From: Archangium sp.
GTDB taxonomy: Bacteria; Myxococcota; Myxococcia; Myxococcales; Myxococcaceae
Reading direction: 5' to 3'
Assembly (NCBI GenBank): GCA_030695565.1
Contig: JAUYRZ010000098.1
Coordinates: 1 to 64,000, forward strand
Length of the DNA stretch: 64,000 bases
The position numbers and the translations under genes were made by a program. Position 1 is the stretch's first letter; each line of letters starts with the position of its first letter. This document shows positions 56,429-64,000 of the stretch, piece after piece. The notes beneath the pieces were generated by a model. That model searched no databases. It was not told the origin of the DNA and saw only the letters and a program-made list of their open reading frames with translations.

Positions 56429-58978
56429 GTGCCCTTCGGCCAGGCGTACGCGGTGTCGCTCGACACGATGCCGGTGGGTCGGGAGTGCAGCCTCGCCGCG
56501 GCCACAGGCGTGGTGGCCGGCCCCGTCACGAGCCTCGCGGTGACCTGTGCGCCGCGGCGGGTGGTGCTCGGCCTCGACCTCGCCGGAGTCGACGCCGATG
56601 GCCTCGCCCTCGAGGAGACCCGCAGCGGTCAGGTACTCACCCTCGCGTCCGGTGCTTCGACGGCCGAATTTCCTGCGCCCCTCGCATGGGAGTCCACCTA
56701 CGACGTGCGCGTCACCACGGCTCCGCTCGGGCGGGCGTGCGCGGTCGACGGCGGCGTGGGCGTCGTGCTGGGCACCACGACGCGCCCCCAGGTGGCCTGT
56801 ACTCGCCAACGCTTCACCGTCGGCGGCAGCGTGTCTGGCCTGGATGGAGGTGGCCTCGTGCTCTTCGAGGCGGCCACGCAGCAACAGACCGCTCCCGCGT
56901 CAGGCGCCACGGGCTTCCAGTTTCCAGCCCCCATCGAGTGGGACACGGCGATCTCGGTGGGCATCACCGGACAGCCGACGATGCAGTTCTGCACACTCGA
57001 CGGTGGCGCGCGCCTGGTGCGTTCGAACATCACCGACCTCGACATCGCCTGCCGCCGCGGCGCCCCGGTGTCGGGCCTGGTTCGCAACCTGCGGGGCACG
57101 GGCCTGCTGCTGGCCGAACGCGGCACCAACCAGACGGTGTCGATCTCACCCGATGGTGGCGTGGTGGGCTTCCAGTTTCCCTTCGTCGTGCCCGAAGGAG
57201 ACCTGCTCGAGCTCGTGGTGACCACGCAGCCTGCGGGCCAGACCTGCCGGGTCGAGGCCCCTTCGGCTCCCGTCGCCGGCCCGGTGGGGAGCGTGCTGCT
57301 CACCTGCGGGCCATCGACGAACGACCTGGTCATCAACGAAGTGGGCAGCGTGGCGGCGGCGACCGCGCCGCTCTGGGTCGAGCTCTACAACGGCACCCCG
57401 GCGCCCATCGCCCTGGGTGACTACGCGCTGCGCTCCGCGAGCCGGGTCGTCGCGGATGGCGGGGCGGGGCCCCTGGTCGACTTCAATCTCCCCGATGCGT
57501 CGATTCCATCGGGCTCGTACCTGGTCGTCTCGGGCAAGCCCTTCGCCGATTTGTACGACGCCCCGCAGCAGCGCTTCCTCGAACAGGCAGGCCTGACACC
57601 CGTGCCGGGCGCGAACCTCGAGCTGCGCGCCCGTGACGCAGGCGTCGACGCGCTGGTCTTCGACGGAGGCCCGCTCACGGGCCCGATGGACTTCGGGCGA
57701 AGCCTCGCCCGGGTGCAGGCGCCCGACAGCGACACTGCCAACGACTTCGCGGCCTGCGACTTCCCCACGCCTGCCGGGCTCAACGACGTGTGCAACTCAC
57801 CCGACGTCGACCTGGACGGGCTGCCCGACGTCGCTGAGGTTTCGGGGGGCACCTGGAACGAGCAGCCCCTCTTCGATTGGGGCGCACGCACCGGTCAACG
57901 AGATCTCTTCGTCGAGCTCGACTGGCTCGACCCCACTGGGTACAGCGGCGCTTTCGACCCCGGTGTGCTCCCGCGTCGCGAGGCGCTCGAGCGAATCGAG
58001 CAGGTCTATCGGGCTCACGGCCTCCACGTGCACTTCGACAGCGGAGCGCTCTTTCACCCAGCAGCGGGTCTGAGCCCTTCAGACTTCGACCTGGGCGGCG
58101 GCAACCAGGCGCCCTGGGCCTGCACCATCACCTTGAGCAACGTGCCGGGCGCGACGTCTCTCTATCGGGTCAAGGCGGCCCACAACGATCTGCGACGGCG
58201 CCTCTCGTTTCACTACGCGCTCTTCGCCGGCGCGCTGGCTGACGTGACGTGCGCCAACGCAGGCCAGGGCGGCAGCGGCAACGCCGAGCTGGGGGGCAAC
58301 GATCTGGTGGTCGCGCTGGGCAGGCTCAACCTCACCCTCACCCCGCAGCAGAACCTCAACCGCACCATCAACTTCCAGTCCTCCACCCTGATGCACGAGC
58401 TGGGGCACAACCTCGGCTTGCGTCACGGAGGCTTCGAAGACGCAAACTACAAGCCGAACTACCTCTCCATCATGAACTACTACTACCAGTTCGATGGTTT
58501 GCCGGTGCTGGGCATGAACGAGGGTGACCGCTACTTCCGCGAGTACGTGCTCTACGGCGCCTGCAGTGGCGCCCCGGGCATCACCTCGAGTGCCGGGCTC
58601 AACCGGAACCGCTTCAGTGCGCCTTCGCTCTTCGCGCTCGACTACTCCGACGGCAGCAGCGTCGCGCTCGACGAGACGTCACTGGTCGAGGCCAACGGCT
58701 TTGGCCGCCCCGGCTCAGGCCCGGTGGACTTCAACTGGAACACGGTCATCGATGCCGCGCCGGTGTCGGCGAACCTGAACGCGCTCAACACGATTCCCCG
58801 GGCGTGCCCGCGCGTGTCGCCTGGGAACGAGGTGCTCCTCGACCACGATGACTGGGCTGCGCTGAGCCTGCCGTTCTCGCGGACCCAGCGAGGCTCGAGC
58901 GGAAAGATGCGGGCGCCGCTGAAGGACTTTTTCGACGACCACCAACCGATCGCCGAAGAGACCCCGCTGCCTCAGTAA
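56429..58978 (+). CDS. Secreted metzincin protease part of the frameshifted lipoprotein
   Basis: 849 residues counted from the first in-frame GTG; the homologous reading actually continues from 56360. It contains the remaining repeat domains (each with Cys pairs such as GRECSLAAATGVVAG and GQTCRVEAPS), a lamin-tail domain from about residue 298 (NDLVINEVG, WVELYNGTPAPI) and a metalloprotease domain with HELGHNLGLRHGG (zinc HExxHxxGxxH) and a Met-turn (SIMNYYY). It should be a surface-anchored Zn protease when intact. Without the upstream signal peptide it would not be exported, so the function depends on whether the frameshift is real. Confidence 0.85.
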   Translation: MPFGQAYAVSLDTMPVGRECSLAAATGVVAGPVTSLAVTCAPRRVVLGLDLAGVDADGLALEETRSGQVLTLASGASTAEFPAPLAWESTYDVRVTTAPLGRACAVDGGVGVVLGTTTRPQVACTRQRFTVGGSVSGLDGGGLVLFEAATQQQTAPASGATGFQFPAPIEWDTAISVGITGQPTMQFCTLDGGARLVRSNITDLDIACRRGAPVSGLVRNLRGTGLLLAERGTNQTVSISPDGGVVGFQFPFVVPEGDLLELVVTTQPAGQTCRVEAPSAPVAGPVGSVLLTCGPSTNDLVINEVGSVAAATAPLWVELYNGTPAPIALGDYALRSASRVVADGGAGPLVDFNLPDASIPSGSYLVVSGKPFADLYDAPQQRFLEQAGLTPVPGANLELRARDAGVDALVFDGGPLTGPMDFGRSLARVQAPDSDTANDFAACDFPTPAGLNDVCNSPDVDLDGLPDVAEVSGGTWNEQPLFDWGARTGQRDLFVELDWLDPTGYSGAFDPGVLPRREALERIEQVYRAHGLHVHFDSGALFHPAAGLSPSDFDLGGGNQAPWACTITLSNVPGATSLYRVKAAHNDLRRRLSFHYALFAGALADVTCANAGQGGSGNAELGGNDLVVALGRLNLTLTPQQNLNRTINFQSSTLMHELGHNLGLRHGGFEDANYKPNYLSIMNYYYQFDGLPVLGMNEGDRYFREYVLYGACSGAPGITSSAGLNRNRFSAPSLFALDYSDGSSVALDETSLVEANGFGRPGSGPVDFNWNTVIDAAPVSANLNALNTIPRACPRVSPGNEVLLDHDDWAALSLPFSRTQRGSSGKMRAPLKDFFDDHQPIAEETPLPQ

Positions 58979-59391
58979 CCGTGTTCAGCGACGTAGAGGT
59001 CGACGAGCGCGCCCTCTTCGAACCAGAACTGCGACTGCTCGTGCTTGAACCACTTCGACTCGGGCCGCACGTTGCGCACCTCGACCAGCACCCGGTTGGT
59101 CGCCGTATCCACGATGGTCGCGCGGGCCTGGCAGGCCGAGGTGGGCTCGTCACCGAAGCCGCCTTCGAGGCAGACCTCGTCGCCGGTGGCGAGCTTTCGC
59201 ACGTACACCTCGCCCAGGTACTTCGCCTCGGCACACTGCGCCGCCGGAGCGCCGCCCGCCTTGAACTTCGCGCAGCGCAGCACCTCGGGCGTCTTGTACG
59301 TCGCCGCGCGCCCCGACCAATCAGCCGCGCCGCGATCACGCGTCGCAATGCAACCGGAGAGCACCACACCCAACACGACCGCGACCCTCAT
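58972..59391 (-). CDS. Small lipoprotein
   Basis: 139 residues. A very short signal (MRVAVVLGVVLSGC) gives lipid attachment at Cys14. The mature part has five Cys and a beta-rich region ending IVDTATNRVLVEVRNVRPES. No family recognised. Its start overlaps the PilZ gene stop (ATGA at 59388), so it is coupled to that gene, and its 3' end overlaps the metzincin gene by 7 bases. Confidence 0.75.
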   Translation of the reverse strand: MRVAVVLGVVLSGCIATRDRGAADWSGRAATYKTPEVLRCAKFKAGGAPAAQCAEAKYLGEVYVRKLATGDEVCLEGGFGDEPTSACQARATIVDTATNRVLVEVRNVRPESKWFKHEQSQFWFEEGALVDLYVAEHGY

Positions 59392-59714
59392 GCGCCCTCC
59401 GCCAGTTCTTTCGCAAAGCTCTCGATCTGCTCGGCGTCTTGCCGGGAGATGTCGAGAAACTGAATTCCCATTCCGTAGCCGCGCTTGTCGGGCACGTTGA
59501 CGACCTCGCCGTCACATCGAATCGACTTCGTCTCGCCCGGCAGCGTGAACGCGAGCTGCACCCGCGCGCCCACCGAGTGCGGAATCGCGCGATCGAAATA
59601 GAGACCACCACTCGAGATGTCGCGGGTCGAGTGCAGCGAGAACCCGTGCGCGTCACGCACCTCGACGGCAATCACGACGTTGGCGCGGAAGTTCTGGCGG
59701 CGTTCGAAAGACAT
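59388..59714 (-). CDS. PilZ-domain protein (1)
   Basis: 108 residues, a stand-alone PilZ domain. RRQNFRAN at the start and DISSGGLYFD are the two c-di-GMP-binding motifs (RxxxR-like and DxSxxG). PilZ proteins bind cyclic di-GMP and relay it to motility or envelope processes. It lies 24 bases after a second PilZ gene, so two c-di-GMP receptors are adjacent, and is coupled to the small lipoprotein downstream. The stem of the first motif is RR..FR, close to consensus. Confidence 0.88.
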   Translation of the reverse strand: MSFERRQNFRANVVIAVEVRDAHGFSLHSTRDISSGGLYFDRAIPHSVGARVQLAFTLPGETKSIRCDGEVVNVPDKRGYGMGIQFLDISRQDAEQIESFAKELAEGA

Positions 59715-59738
59715 GGCGCGGTGACAGTACCCGAAGGC

Positions 59739-60206
59739 TCACTTCACCAGCTTGTGAATGCGGCGCACGGCCTCGAGGTCGGGCTTGAGGAACCGCATGC
59801 GCACACCGTCTTCGCGACCGAGCGGTCCCAACACCTCGGCCTCCAGCACCAGGGGGGTGGCCGGCTCGTCGGGCAAGAACAGCTTCAAGGTGAGCCGGGT
59901 GCCCTTCTTCGGCGTCTTGCCGCCGCTGATCGACAAGCCGAAGGTCGACAGGTCGTTGGTGATGAGCCGCATGGTCTCTTCACCGGAGCCCGCTTCCAAC
60001 GCGAGGCCGACGTTCACGCGCGGGGTGGCCCTGCGATCGCGAAAGTTCCGCCGTTCGCTCTCACCCTGCTTGATGCGATCGAACAGCTTCACCATCGCCT
60101 CGCCGGTGTTCGTTCGGCGATCGAGGGTCTGGGGCAGCCTCGGCGTGAGCAGCGGCAACAACGCCTCGGGCTGCGACCGGGTACGGGGGCGTTTCGCGGA
60201 GGACAC
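59739..60206 (-). CDS. PilZ-domain protein (2)
   Basis: 155 residues from GTG 60206; an ATG at 60095 would drop a basic N-terminal extension. The PilZ motifs are RRATPRVNVGLAL and DLSTFGLSISGG, so the domain spans about 60-150. The N-terminal ~40 residues are unique. It lies 11 bases after the Gre-like gene and 24 bases before PilZ (1), making a compact leftward unit. Confidence 0.83.
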   Translation of the reverse strand: MSSAKRPRTRSQPEALLPLLTPRLPQTLDRRTNTGEAMVKLFDRIKQGESERRNFRDRRATPRVNVGLALEAGSGEETMRLITNDLSTFGLSISGGKTPKKGTRLTLKLFLPDEPATPLVLEAEVLGPLGREDGVRMRFLKPDLEAVRRIHKLVK

Positions 60207-60217
60207 GGCCGGGTACC

Positions 60218-60661
60218 CTACTCCACCCGCACCAACCGTGCGCTCGCCACGCCGCGGGGCCGGACGACCTCGACTTCGTCGCCTTCTTTCTGCTCGAGCA
60301 GGGTGCGCGCGAGGGGTGCTTCGACGCTGATGTTCTGGCCCCCGGCTTCATCCACCCCGACCAGGCGCACCACCTGGGAACGGCCGTCATCCCAGGCCAG
60401 GGTGACCGTGCTCCCGAACCGCACCGTGCCGTCGGGGGGTGGCGGGGTGACGACGCGCACGCTCTCCAACGTGGCCTTCACCAGGGCCAGCTTGTGTTTG
60501 AGCTCGTCTGATTGCGCACCGAGCAGCCGGTCGCGTTCGGCCAGCAGCGCCTGGTAGCCCTCGGGCGTCATGGGCCGTTCTTGACCGGGGGCGGCGCGTT
60601 GCACCGGGCGGCCGAGCACCGGCTCGTCGGGCGTCTCTTCACTGGTGAAGGCCTTGGACAC
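60218..60661 (-). CDS. GreA/GreB-family protein with short N-terminus
   Basis: 147 residues from GTG 60661, which restores the family start SKAFTSEETPDEP; an ATG near 60571 is an alternative. The C-terminal half (VRFGSTVTLAWDDGRSQVVR, VEAPLARTLLEQKEGDEVEV) is the Gre C-terminal fold that contacts RNA polymerase. The N-terminal coiled coil, which in GreA inserts acidic residues into the polymerase channel, is much shorter than usual (~45 residues), so it may be a Gre-like regulator rather than a cleavage factor. Confidence 0.8.
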   Translation of the reverse strand: MSKAFTSEETPDEPVLGRPVQRAAPGQERPMTPEGYQALLAERDRLLGAQSDELKHKLALVKATLESVRVVTPPPPDGTVRFGSTVTLAWDDGRSQVVRLVGVDEAGGQNISVEAPLARTLLEQKEGDEVEVVRPRGVASARLVRVE

Positions 60662-60679
60662 GGGGGTAAGTGTAACGGG

Positions 60680-61351
60680 ATGAGGCACCTGACCGCGCTC
60701 GTGGTGACACTCCTGATGAGCGCCTGCGTGAAGACGGTCCCTGGAGGAAAGAGCATGCAGACGAACCCCATCGTGCAGACGGGTGACCCGGTGCTTCGGG
60801 CGGCCGCGCAGGACGTTCCCGTCGAACGCATCGGCACGCCCGAGTTCAACGCGCTCATCACGCGCATGGTCGACACCATGCGCGCGGCGCCCGGGGTCGG
60901 TCTCGCCGCGCCGCAGATCGGCGTGCCCTGGCGCGTGCTGGTGCTGGAGGATCGGGAAGAGCTGATGACCGCGCTCACCCCGGAGGAGCGGGCCGAACGC
61001 GAGCGCCTGCCCGTGCCGGTGCGCGTGTTCATCAACCCCACGCTCACGCCCATCGGGGAAGACAAGGTCACCTTCTTCGAAGGCTGCCTGTCCGTCGCCG
61101 GCTTCGCTGGCCTGGTGGAGCGTCACCACGAGGTGGAGGTGTCCGGCCTCGACGAGAAGGGCCAGCCGCAGACGTGGCGGGTGAAGGGGTGGCCTGCGCG
61201 CATTCTTCAGCACGAGGTCGACCACCTGCTGGGCACGCTCTACATCGACCGCATGTTGACCCGCAGCTTCGGCACCGCCGCGCAGGTGAAGGCGCGCTTC
61301 GCCGGAAAGTCCATCGCCCAGGTCAAACAGGAGCTGGGGTTCACGAAATGA
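60680..61351 (+). CDS. def: Peptide deformylase, possibly exported lipoprotein
   Basis: 223 residues from ATG 60680. All three deformylase motifs are present: GVGLAAPQIG, EGCLS and HEVDH, giving the Cys and two His metal ligands. The first 16 residues (MRHLTALVVTLLMSAC) look like a lipoprotein signal, which is odd for a cytoplasmic enzyme. However, a strong GGAGG site lies seven bases before an in-frame ATG at 60755 (MQTNPIVQTGDPVLR), which would give a normal 198-residue cytosolic enzyme. Either start, or both, may be used. It removes formyl groups from nascent N-termini, or if exported might act on formyl peptides outside. Confidence 0.88.
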   Translation: MRHLTALVVTLLMSACVKTVPGGKSMQTNPIVQTGDPVLRAAAQDVPVERIGTPEFNALITRMVDTMRAAPGVGLAAPQIGVPWRVLVLEDREELMTALTPEERAERERLPVPVRVFINPTLTPIGEDKVTFFEGCLSVAGFAGLVERHHEVEVSGLDEKGQPQTWRVKGWPARILQHEVDHLLGTLYIDRMLTRSFGTAAQVKARFAGKSIAQVKQELGFTK

Positions 61352-61394
61352 CCCGAAAAAACACGGTCATGCGTCAGACTCGGTAGGCGTTCCC

Positions 61395-62087
61395 ATGAAT
61401 CGGCGACTCAGCGACCTTCAGCTCGAGAAGTACCTGGCCGAGGCGGTCTCTCCGGAAGAGCGGGCGGCCCTCGACGCGGTGCTCGCGCAGTCGGTTCCCG
61501 ATGCGGACGCGCTGCAGCAGCTGCGGGCGTCGACGGCGGCGTTGTTCGTGACTGCGCCTCCGGCTGCGTTCGTGGAGAAGGTGATGCCCACTCATCGCTC
61601 GCCATGGCGGGGGTGGTTGGGTGCGCTCAGTGCGCTCGCGGCGGCGGCGGCGTTGCTGCTGGTCGTTCGCAGTCAGCAGGACGATGACGAGACGCGGGTG
61701 AAGGGCGGCATCGGGTGGCATGTCACCGTCACGGGTCAGACGGGCACCCACACGCTGATGGAGAGCGCGCAGGTCGTTCCGGGCGACACGCTGACGTTCC
61801 AGGTCGCCACTGAGAAGCCCGCGTTCGTGGCGGTCATCTCGCACGCGCCCGATGGGTGGTGGGTCTACGCGCCTGCGGCCGGGAGCAATGCGGTGCGGGT
61901 CGAGCGCGGGTTGACCGTGATTCCCGATGCGGCGCGGCTGGATGAAACGGAAGGCGCTGAGACGATTTACCTGGTCTCGAGTGAGCAGCCTTTCGATCCA
62001 GAGAAGCTGCGCGAGAGCATGAAGAGCAACGTGATTCCCGAGGCGATCTCGGTCGAGCCGATCGGCATCGTGAAGCGCCGAAAATAG
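61395..62087 (+). CDS. Anti-sigma-like membrane protein without zinc motif
   Basis: 230 residues. The cytoplasmic N-terminus (DLQLEKYLAEAVSPEERAAL) resembles anti-sigma domains but has no Hx3Cx2C and no Cys. One membrane helix (WLGALSALAAAAALLLVV, about 74-91) is followed by a periplasmic domain with VVPGDTLTFQVATEKPAFVA, the same DUF4384-like pattern as the anti-sigma at 35548-36285. No sigma gene is adjacent, so its partner, if any, is elsewhere. It starts 43 bases after deformylase. Confidence 0.75.
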   Translation: MNRRLSDLQLEKYLAEAVSPEERAALDAVLAQSVPDADALQQLRASTAALFVTAPPAAFVEKVMPTHRSPWRGWLGALSALAAAAALLLVVRSQQDDDETRVKGGIGWHVTVTGQTGTHTLMESAQVVPGDTLTFQVATEKPAFVAVISHAPDGWWVYAPAAGSNAVRVERGLTVIPDAARLDETEGAETIYLVSSEQPFDPEKLRESMKSNVIPEAISVEPIGIVKRRK

Positions 62088-62133
62088 TCCCCCTCGCCCT
62101 GCGCCAGCGGGGAGAGGGTCGGGGTGAGGGGCC
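62088..62133. repeat. Palindromic element copy 10
   Basis: CCCCCTCGCCCTGCGCCAGC then GGGGAGAGGGTCGGGGTGAG, immediately after the anti-sigma-like gene and just before the large inverted repeat. Confidence 0.85.
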
Positions 62134-62143
62134 TTTACGGCCT

Positions 62144-62427
62144 GGCCCTGAAGAACGTCGTGTGGAAGGCCTTCGTTGGTTGCGCGTCGCGCGCAGGCAT
62201 CTCGACTTCTGGCGCAGATGTTCATCTGACCTGCTCTGTTACAGATCAGCAATCAACCTCGCTTCTCACGACCTGCCGTACGGTGCGTCGGCAAAATCGA
62301 CGTCGATTGCGAGTTGCGTAACAGCAAGGTGCGCGACCTGGTCGCCTGAACATCTTCGGCAGAAGTCGAGAGGCCTGACCGCGACGCGCAACCAACGACG
62401 ACCTTCCACACCACGCTCTTCAGGGCC
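62144..62427. repeat. Large imperfect inverted repeat
   Basis: Left arm from 62144 (GGCCCTGAAGAACGTCGTGT) and right arm ending at 62427 are reverse complements with 12 mismatches over the first 88 aligned bases by my hand count; similarity continues more loosely to a centre near 62279 (CCGTACGG). Each arm carries a short open frame (plus 62124-62321; minus 62253-62459) encoding related peptides (ALKNVVWKAFVGCASRAGIS versus ALKSVVWKVVVGCASRSGLS). A weaker third similarity (CAATCAAC) appears near 62459. It is a candidate structured RNA, mobile-element remnant or decayed gene pair. Confidence 0.8.
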
Positions 62428-62535
62428 GGTCGGTCTCGGACTTGTTGCAGAACAGACAATCAACGAGGCAATCGGCCGCCCACCGCACGGCACATCGTGG
62501 AAAGCGGCTTCGATTGAACAATCCGCAACACGTCC
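62428..62535. other. Gap before sulfatase-fold gene
   Basis: This stretch contains a weak third copy of the inverted-repeat sequence (around 62441-62500) and no recognised gene. It lies at the 3' end of the leftward hydrolase gene. Confidence 0.4.
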
Positions 62536-64000
62536 TCACGGATGCCTCGCCCGGCAATCAGGAGCCCGCAGCAACTCGACCAACTGCCCCTCGACAGCCA
62601 GTCCCGTGCCCGCGAGATCGTGAAGCTGCTGCGGGTCGGCCAGCACGTCGTACAGCCGGCGAATCGGCCGCGTCTTCCCGGGGATCTCGATCAACTTCCA
62701 CCGCGTGGTCCGCACCATCCGGTCCTTCGCGTTGATTACCGCTTCCCGATACGCGGGCCGCAGCACCAGGTTGTGTCTGAACTCAGGATCGACCTCGAGC
62801 GTGTCAGCCGCCCCCGAGAGTTCCACGACCTCGGCGCGTTCAGCCTCGGTCAACCCGCTCATCGCCTGCGCCTTGGGAAAGAACAGGTAGCAGGTCTCGG
62901 CGAACGAGATGAGGTCGGGCTCGTTGCGTTCACCGCGGAGTACCGGCGCGAGATCCACGCCTTCCATCGAAGCCGGCACAGGCAGGTTCAGCACCGACAG
63001 CAGGGTCGGAGCGAGATCCACGGTTCTGGTCAATGAACTCACCGTCGAGGCAGCGCTCTGCCCCGGCAACCGAAGAAAGAACGGAATGTGCGTGCTCTGA
63101 TCACCGCCGAAGAAGTTCGTGCCGTGACCGAGCGTCGAGCCCGGATCATAAAGATCCTCACCGTGATCCGTCGTGATGATGATCACCGTGTTCGAATCGA
63201 GACCGCGCGCATCCAACTCACGCAGCACCTGGCCCACGCTGTCATCGAAGTCGCTCACCGCGTCGTCGTAGAGATCCTGCACGTGAGCGATCGCCTCGGG
63301 TGGCAGCGTCGGTGAGAACCCCGTGGTGATCAGCTCATGCGCGTTCACCTCGACGCGCAGCCGATGTGGCCCGGAGTACGCGGGATCTCCGTACTTCGCG
63401 TTGAACGGAGAGCGCGAGTTGTACGGAAGGTGCGTGGGGCTCAGGAACAACATCCCGAAGAAGGGCTTCTGCGCGGCCACGCTCGCGTCCACGTCGACGA
63501 AGAGCTGATCCACCAACGCCCCCGGCCGCACCAACGAGGCGAGCGACGCCCGGCCCGGCACGAGCAACTCACCGAGCTTCCCCGGCACGCTCCCGAAGAA
63601 GAGCGGCACGAGTGGATGCGCCTGCACCGTGGCCTCGCGCAACAACGCCTCGAAGTTCTGCACGGGAGCGACCCGTCGCTTCGTGAAGCCGAGGTCGACG
63701 AGATCGAAGCAGTTCCCCACCCAGTCCGACGAGACGAACGTGTCGTAGCCGGCTGTCTTCAGAATCCGAGGCAGGGTGGAGGCCAGCTGGTCGACCGCCT
63801 GGGCCTCTTCGCGGCTCGGGTACATGCTGCGAATGCCGTGCGTCGAAGGGAGCTGGCCCGAGAAGAAGGTGACCCACGACTCCAACGTGCTCGCCGTGGC
63901 GACGTGCAGGTTGGTGAAGTCAGTCGCCCGCTTCGCGAACGCGTCGACGTTCGGCGTGATGTCCGCGTGTTTCGCGCCGTGAACTCCGACGCGATCGAAG
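62536..64000 (-). CDS. Sulfatase-fold hydrolase, 5' end beyond the window
   Basis: About 488 residues are visible; the frame is open to the window edge, so the N-terminus is missing. The alkaline-phosphatase/sulfatase fold is shown by the metal site IIITTDHGEDL, the sequence FFSGQLPSTHGIRSMYP, and the late LAPTLLSVLNLPVP and LYDVLADPQQLHDLAG. The formylglycine motif CxPSR of true sulfatases is absent: at that place the sequence is VATASTLESW, so the nucleophile is probably Thr or Ser, as in phosphoethanolamine or phosphoglycerol transferases. The substrate is unknown. Confidence 0.85.
   Translation of the reverse strand, partial: FDRVGVHGAKHADITPNVDAFAKRATDFTNLHVATASTLESWVTFFSGQLPSTHGIRSMYPSREEAQAVDQLASTLPRILKTAGYDTFVSSDWVGNCFDLVDLGFTKRRVAPVQNFEALLREATVQAHPLVPLFFGSVPGKLGELLVPGRASLASLVRPGALVDQLFVDVDASVAAQKPFFGMLFLSPTHLPYNSRSPFNAKYGDPAYSGPHRLRVEVNAHELITTGFSPTLPPEAIAHVQDLYDDAVSDFDDSVGQVLRELDARGLDSNTVIIITTDHGEDLYDPGSTLGHGTNFFGGDQSTHIPFFLRLPGQSAASTVSSLTRTVDLAPTLLSVLNLPVPASMEGVDLAPVLRGERNEPDLISFAETCYLFFPKAQAMSGLTEAERAEVVELSGAADTLEVDPEFRHNLVLRPAYREAVINAKDRMVRTTRWKLIEIPGKTRPIRRLYDVLADPQQLHDLAGTGLAVEGQLVELLRAPDCRARHP

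Noticed and set aside
62124-62459. Short peptides encoded in the inverted-repeat arms as real genes
   Set aside because: No ribosome binding site, very short, overlapping on opposite strands; reported as repeat instead, though the peptide-level similarity is noted.

Overview
The window looks like chromosome of a high-GC member of the Myxococcota (the former Deltaproteobacteria myxobacteria). The evidence is the density of secreted lipoproteins and repeat-rich cell-surface proteins, two C-terminal sorting segments of the MYXO-CTERM type (Cys-containing segment, hydrophobic helix, Arg cluster), a MopE-like metal-binding-repeat protein, a FIST/hybrid-kinase pair and an ECF-sigma operon with a caspase-fold protein. 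Genus cannot be fixed from sequence reading alone. I see no rRNA, tRNA, CRISPR array, transposase or prophage gene, and base composition is even throughout, so this looks like native accessory chromosome rather than an island.

Layout. 0.3-4.2 kb: an overlapping three-gene unit of two propeller-like lipoproteins and an outer-membrane barrel. 4.3-7.0 kb: a MATE exporter, a thioredoxin and a DUF4412 protein. 7.0-15.4 kb: two leftward surface-protein genes, then a sensor kinase, a FecR-like protein and a convergent response regulator. 15.6-21.7 kb: an 11-domain BIG2/lamin-tail lipoprotein facing a MopE-repeat/lamin-tail lipoprotein. 21.9-24.4 kb: a FIST protein with a soluble hybrid histidine kinase. 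24.5-32.5 kb: a 2,641-residue Ig-repeat protein that appears to be a MYXO-CTERM protein fused to an OmpA-family protein. 32.6-37.4 kb: a leftward operon of ECF sigma, zinc anti-sigma, caspase-like barrel protein and lipoprotein, with a divergent membrane-protein gene sharing a palindromic control region. 37.5-40.5 kb: a LuxR-type regulator and a duplicated PPC-domain lipoprotein. 40.6-49.7 kb: a redoxin/DsbD-alpha-like pair, a CBS protein, a helical protein, a zinc-ribbon membrane protein, an aldo-keto reductase/kinase/HAD-like fusion, a membrane FeS oxidoreductase with a peroxiredoxin, and a lipoprotein. 49.7-55.9 kb: a Uma2 remnant, a coiled-coil protein, a small MYXO-CTERM-like protein, an AAA ATPase, two exported proteins and an EcsC-like protein. 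56.0-62.1 kb: a frameshifted metzincin lipoprotein, PilZ and Gre-like genes, a peptide deformylase and an anti-sigma-like protein. 62.1-64.0 kb: a large imperfect inverted repeat and the 3' part of a sulfatase-fold hydrolase running off the edge.

The most unusual features are these: (i) a dispersed GC-rich palindromic element, about ten copies, three of which lie in frame inside genes, two of those inside lipoprotein signal peptides; (ii) the sigma/anti-sigma/caspase operon, where the caspase carries an EF-hand loop and a predicted outer-membrane barrel; (iii) a 21-bp phased array just upstream of the zinc-ribbon gene; (iv) the roughly 280-bp inverted repeat near 62.3 kb; (v) two apparent gene-fusion products. 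All assignments come from reading sequence and recalling family signatures; no database search or structure prediction was run.
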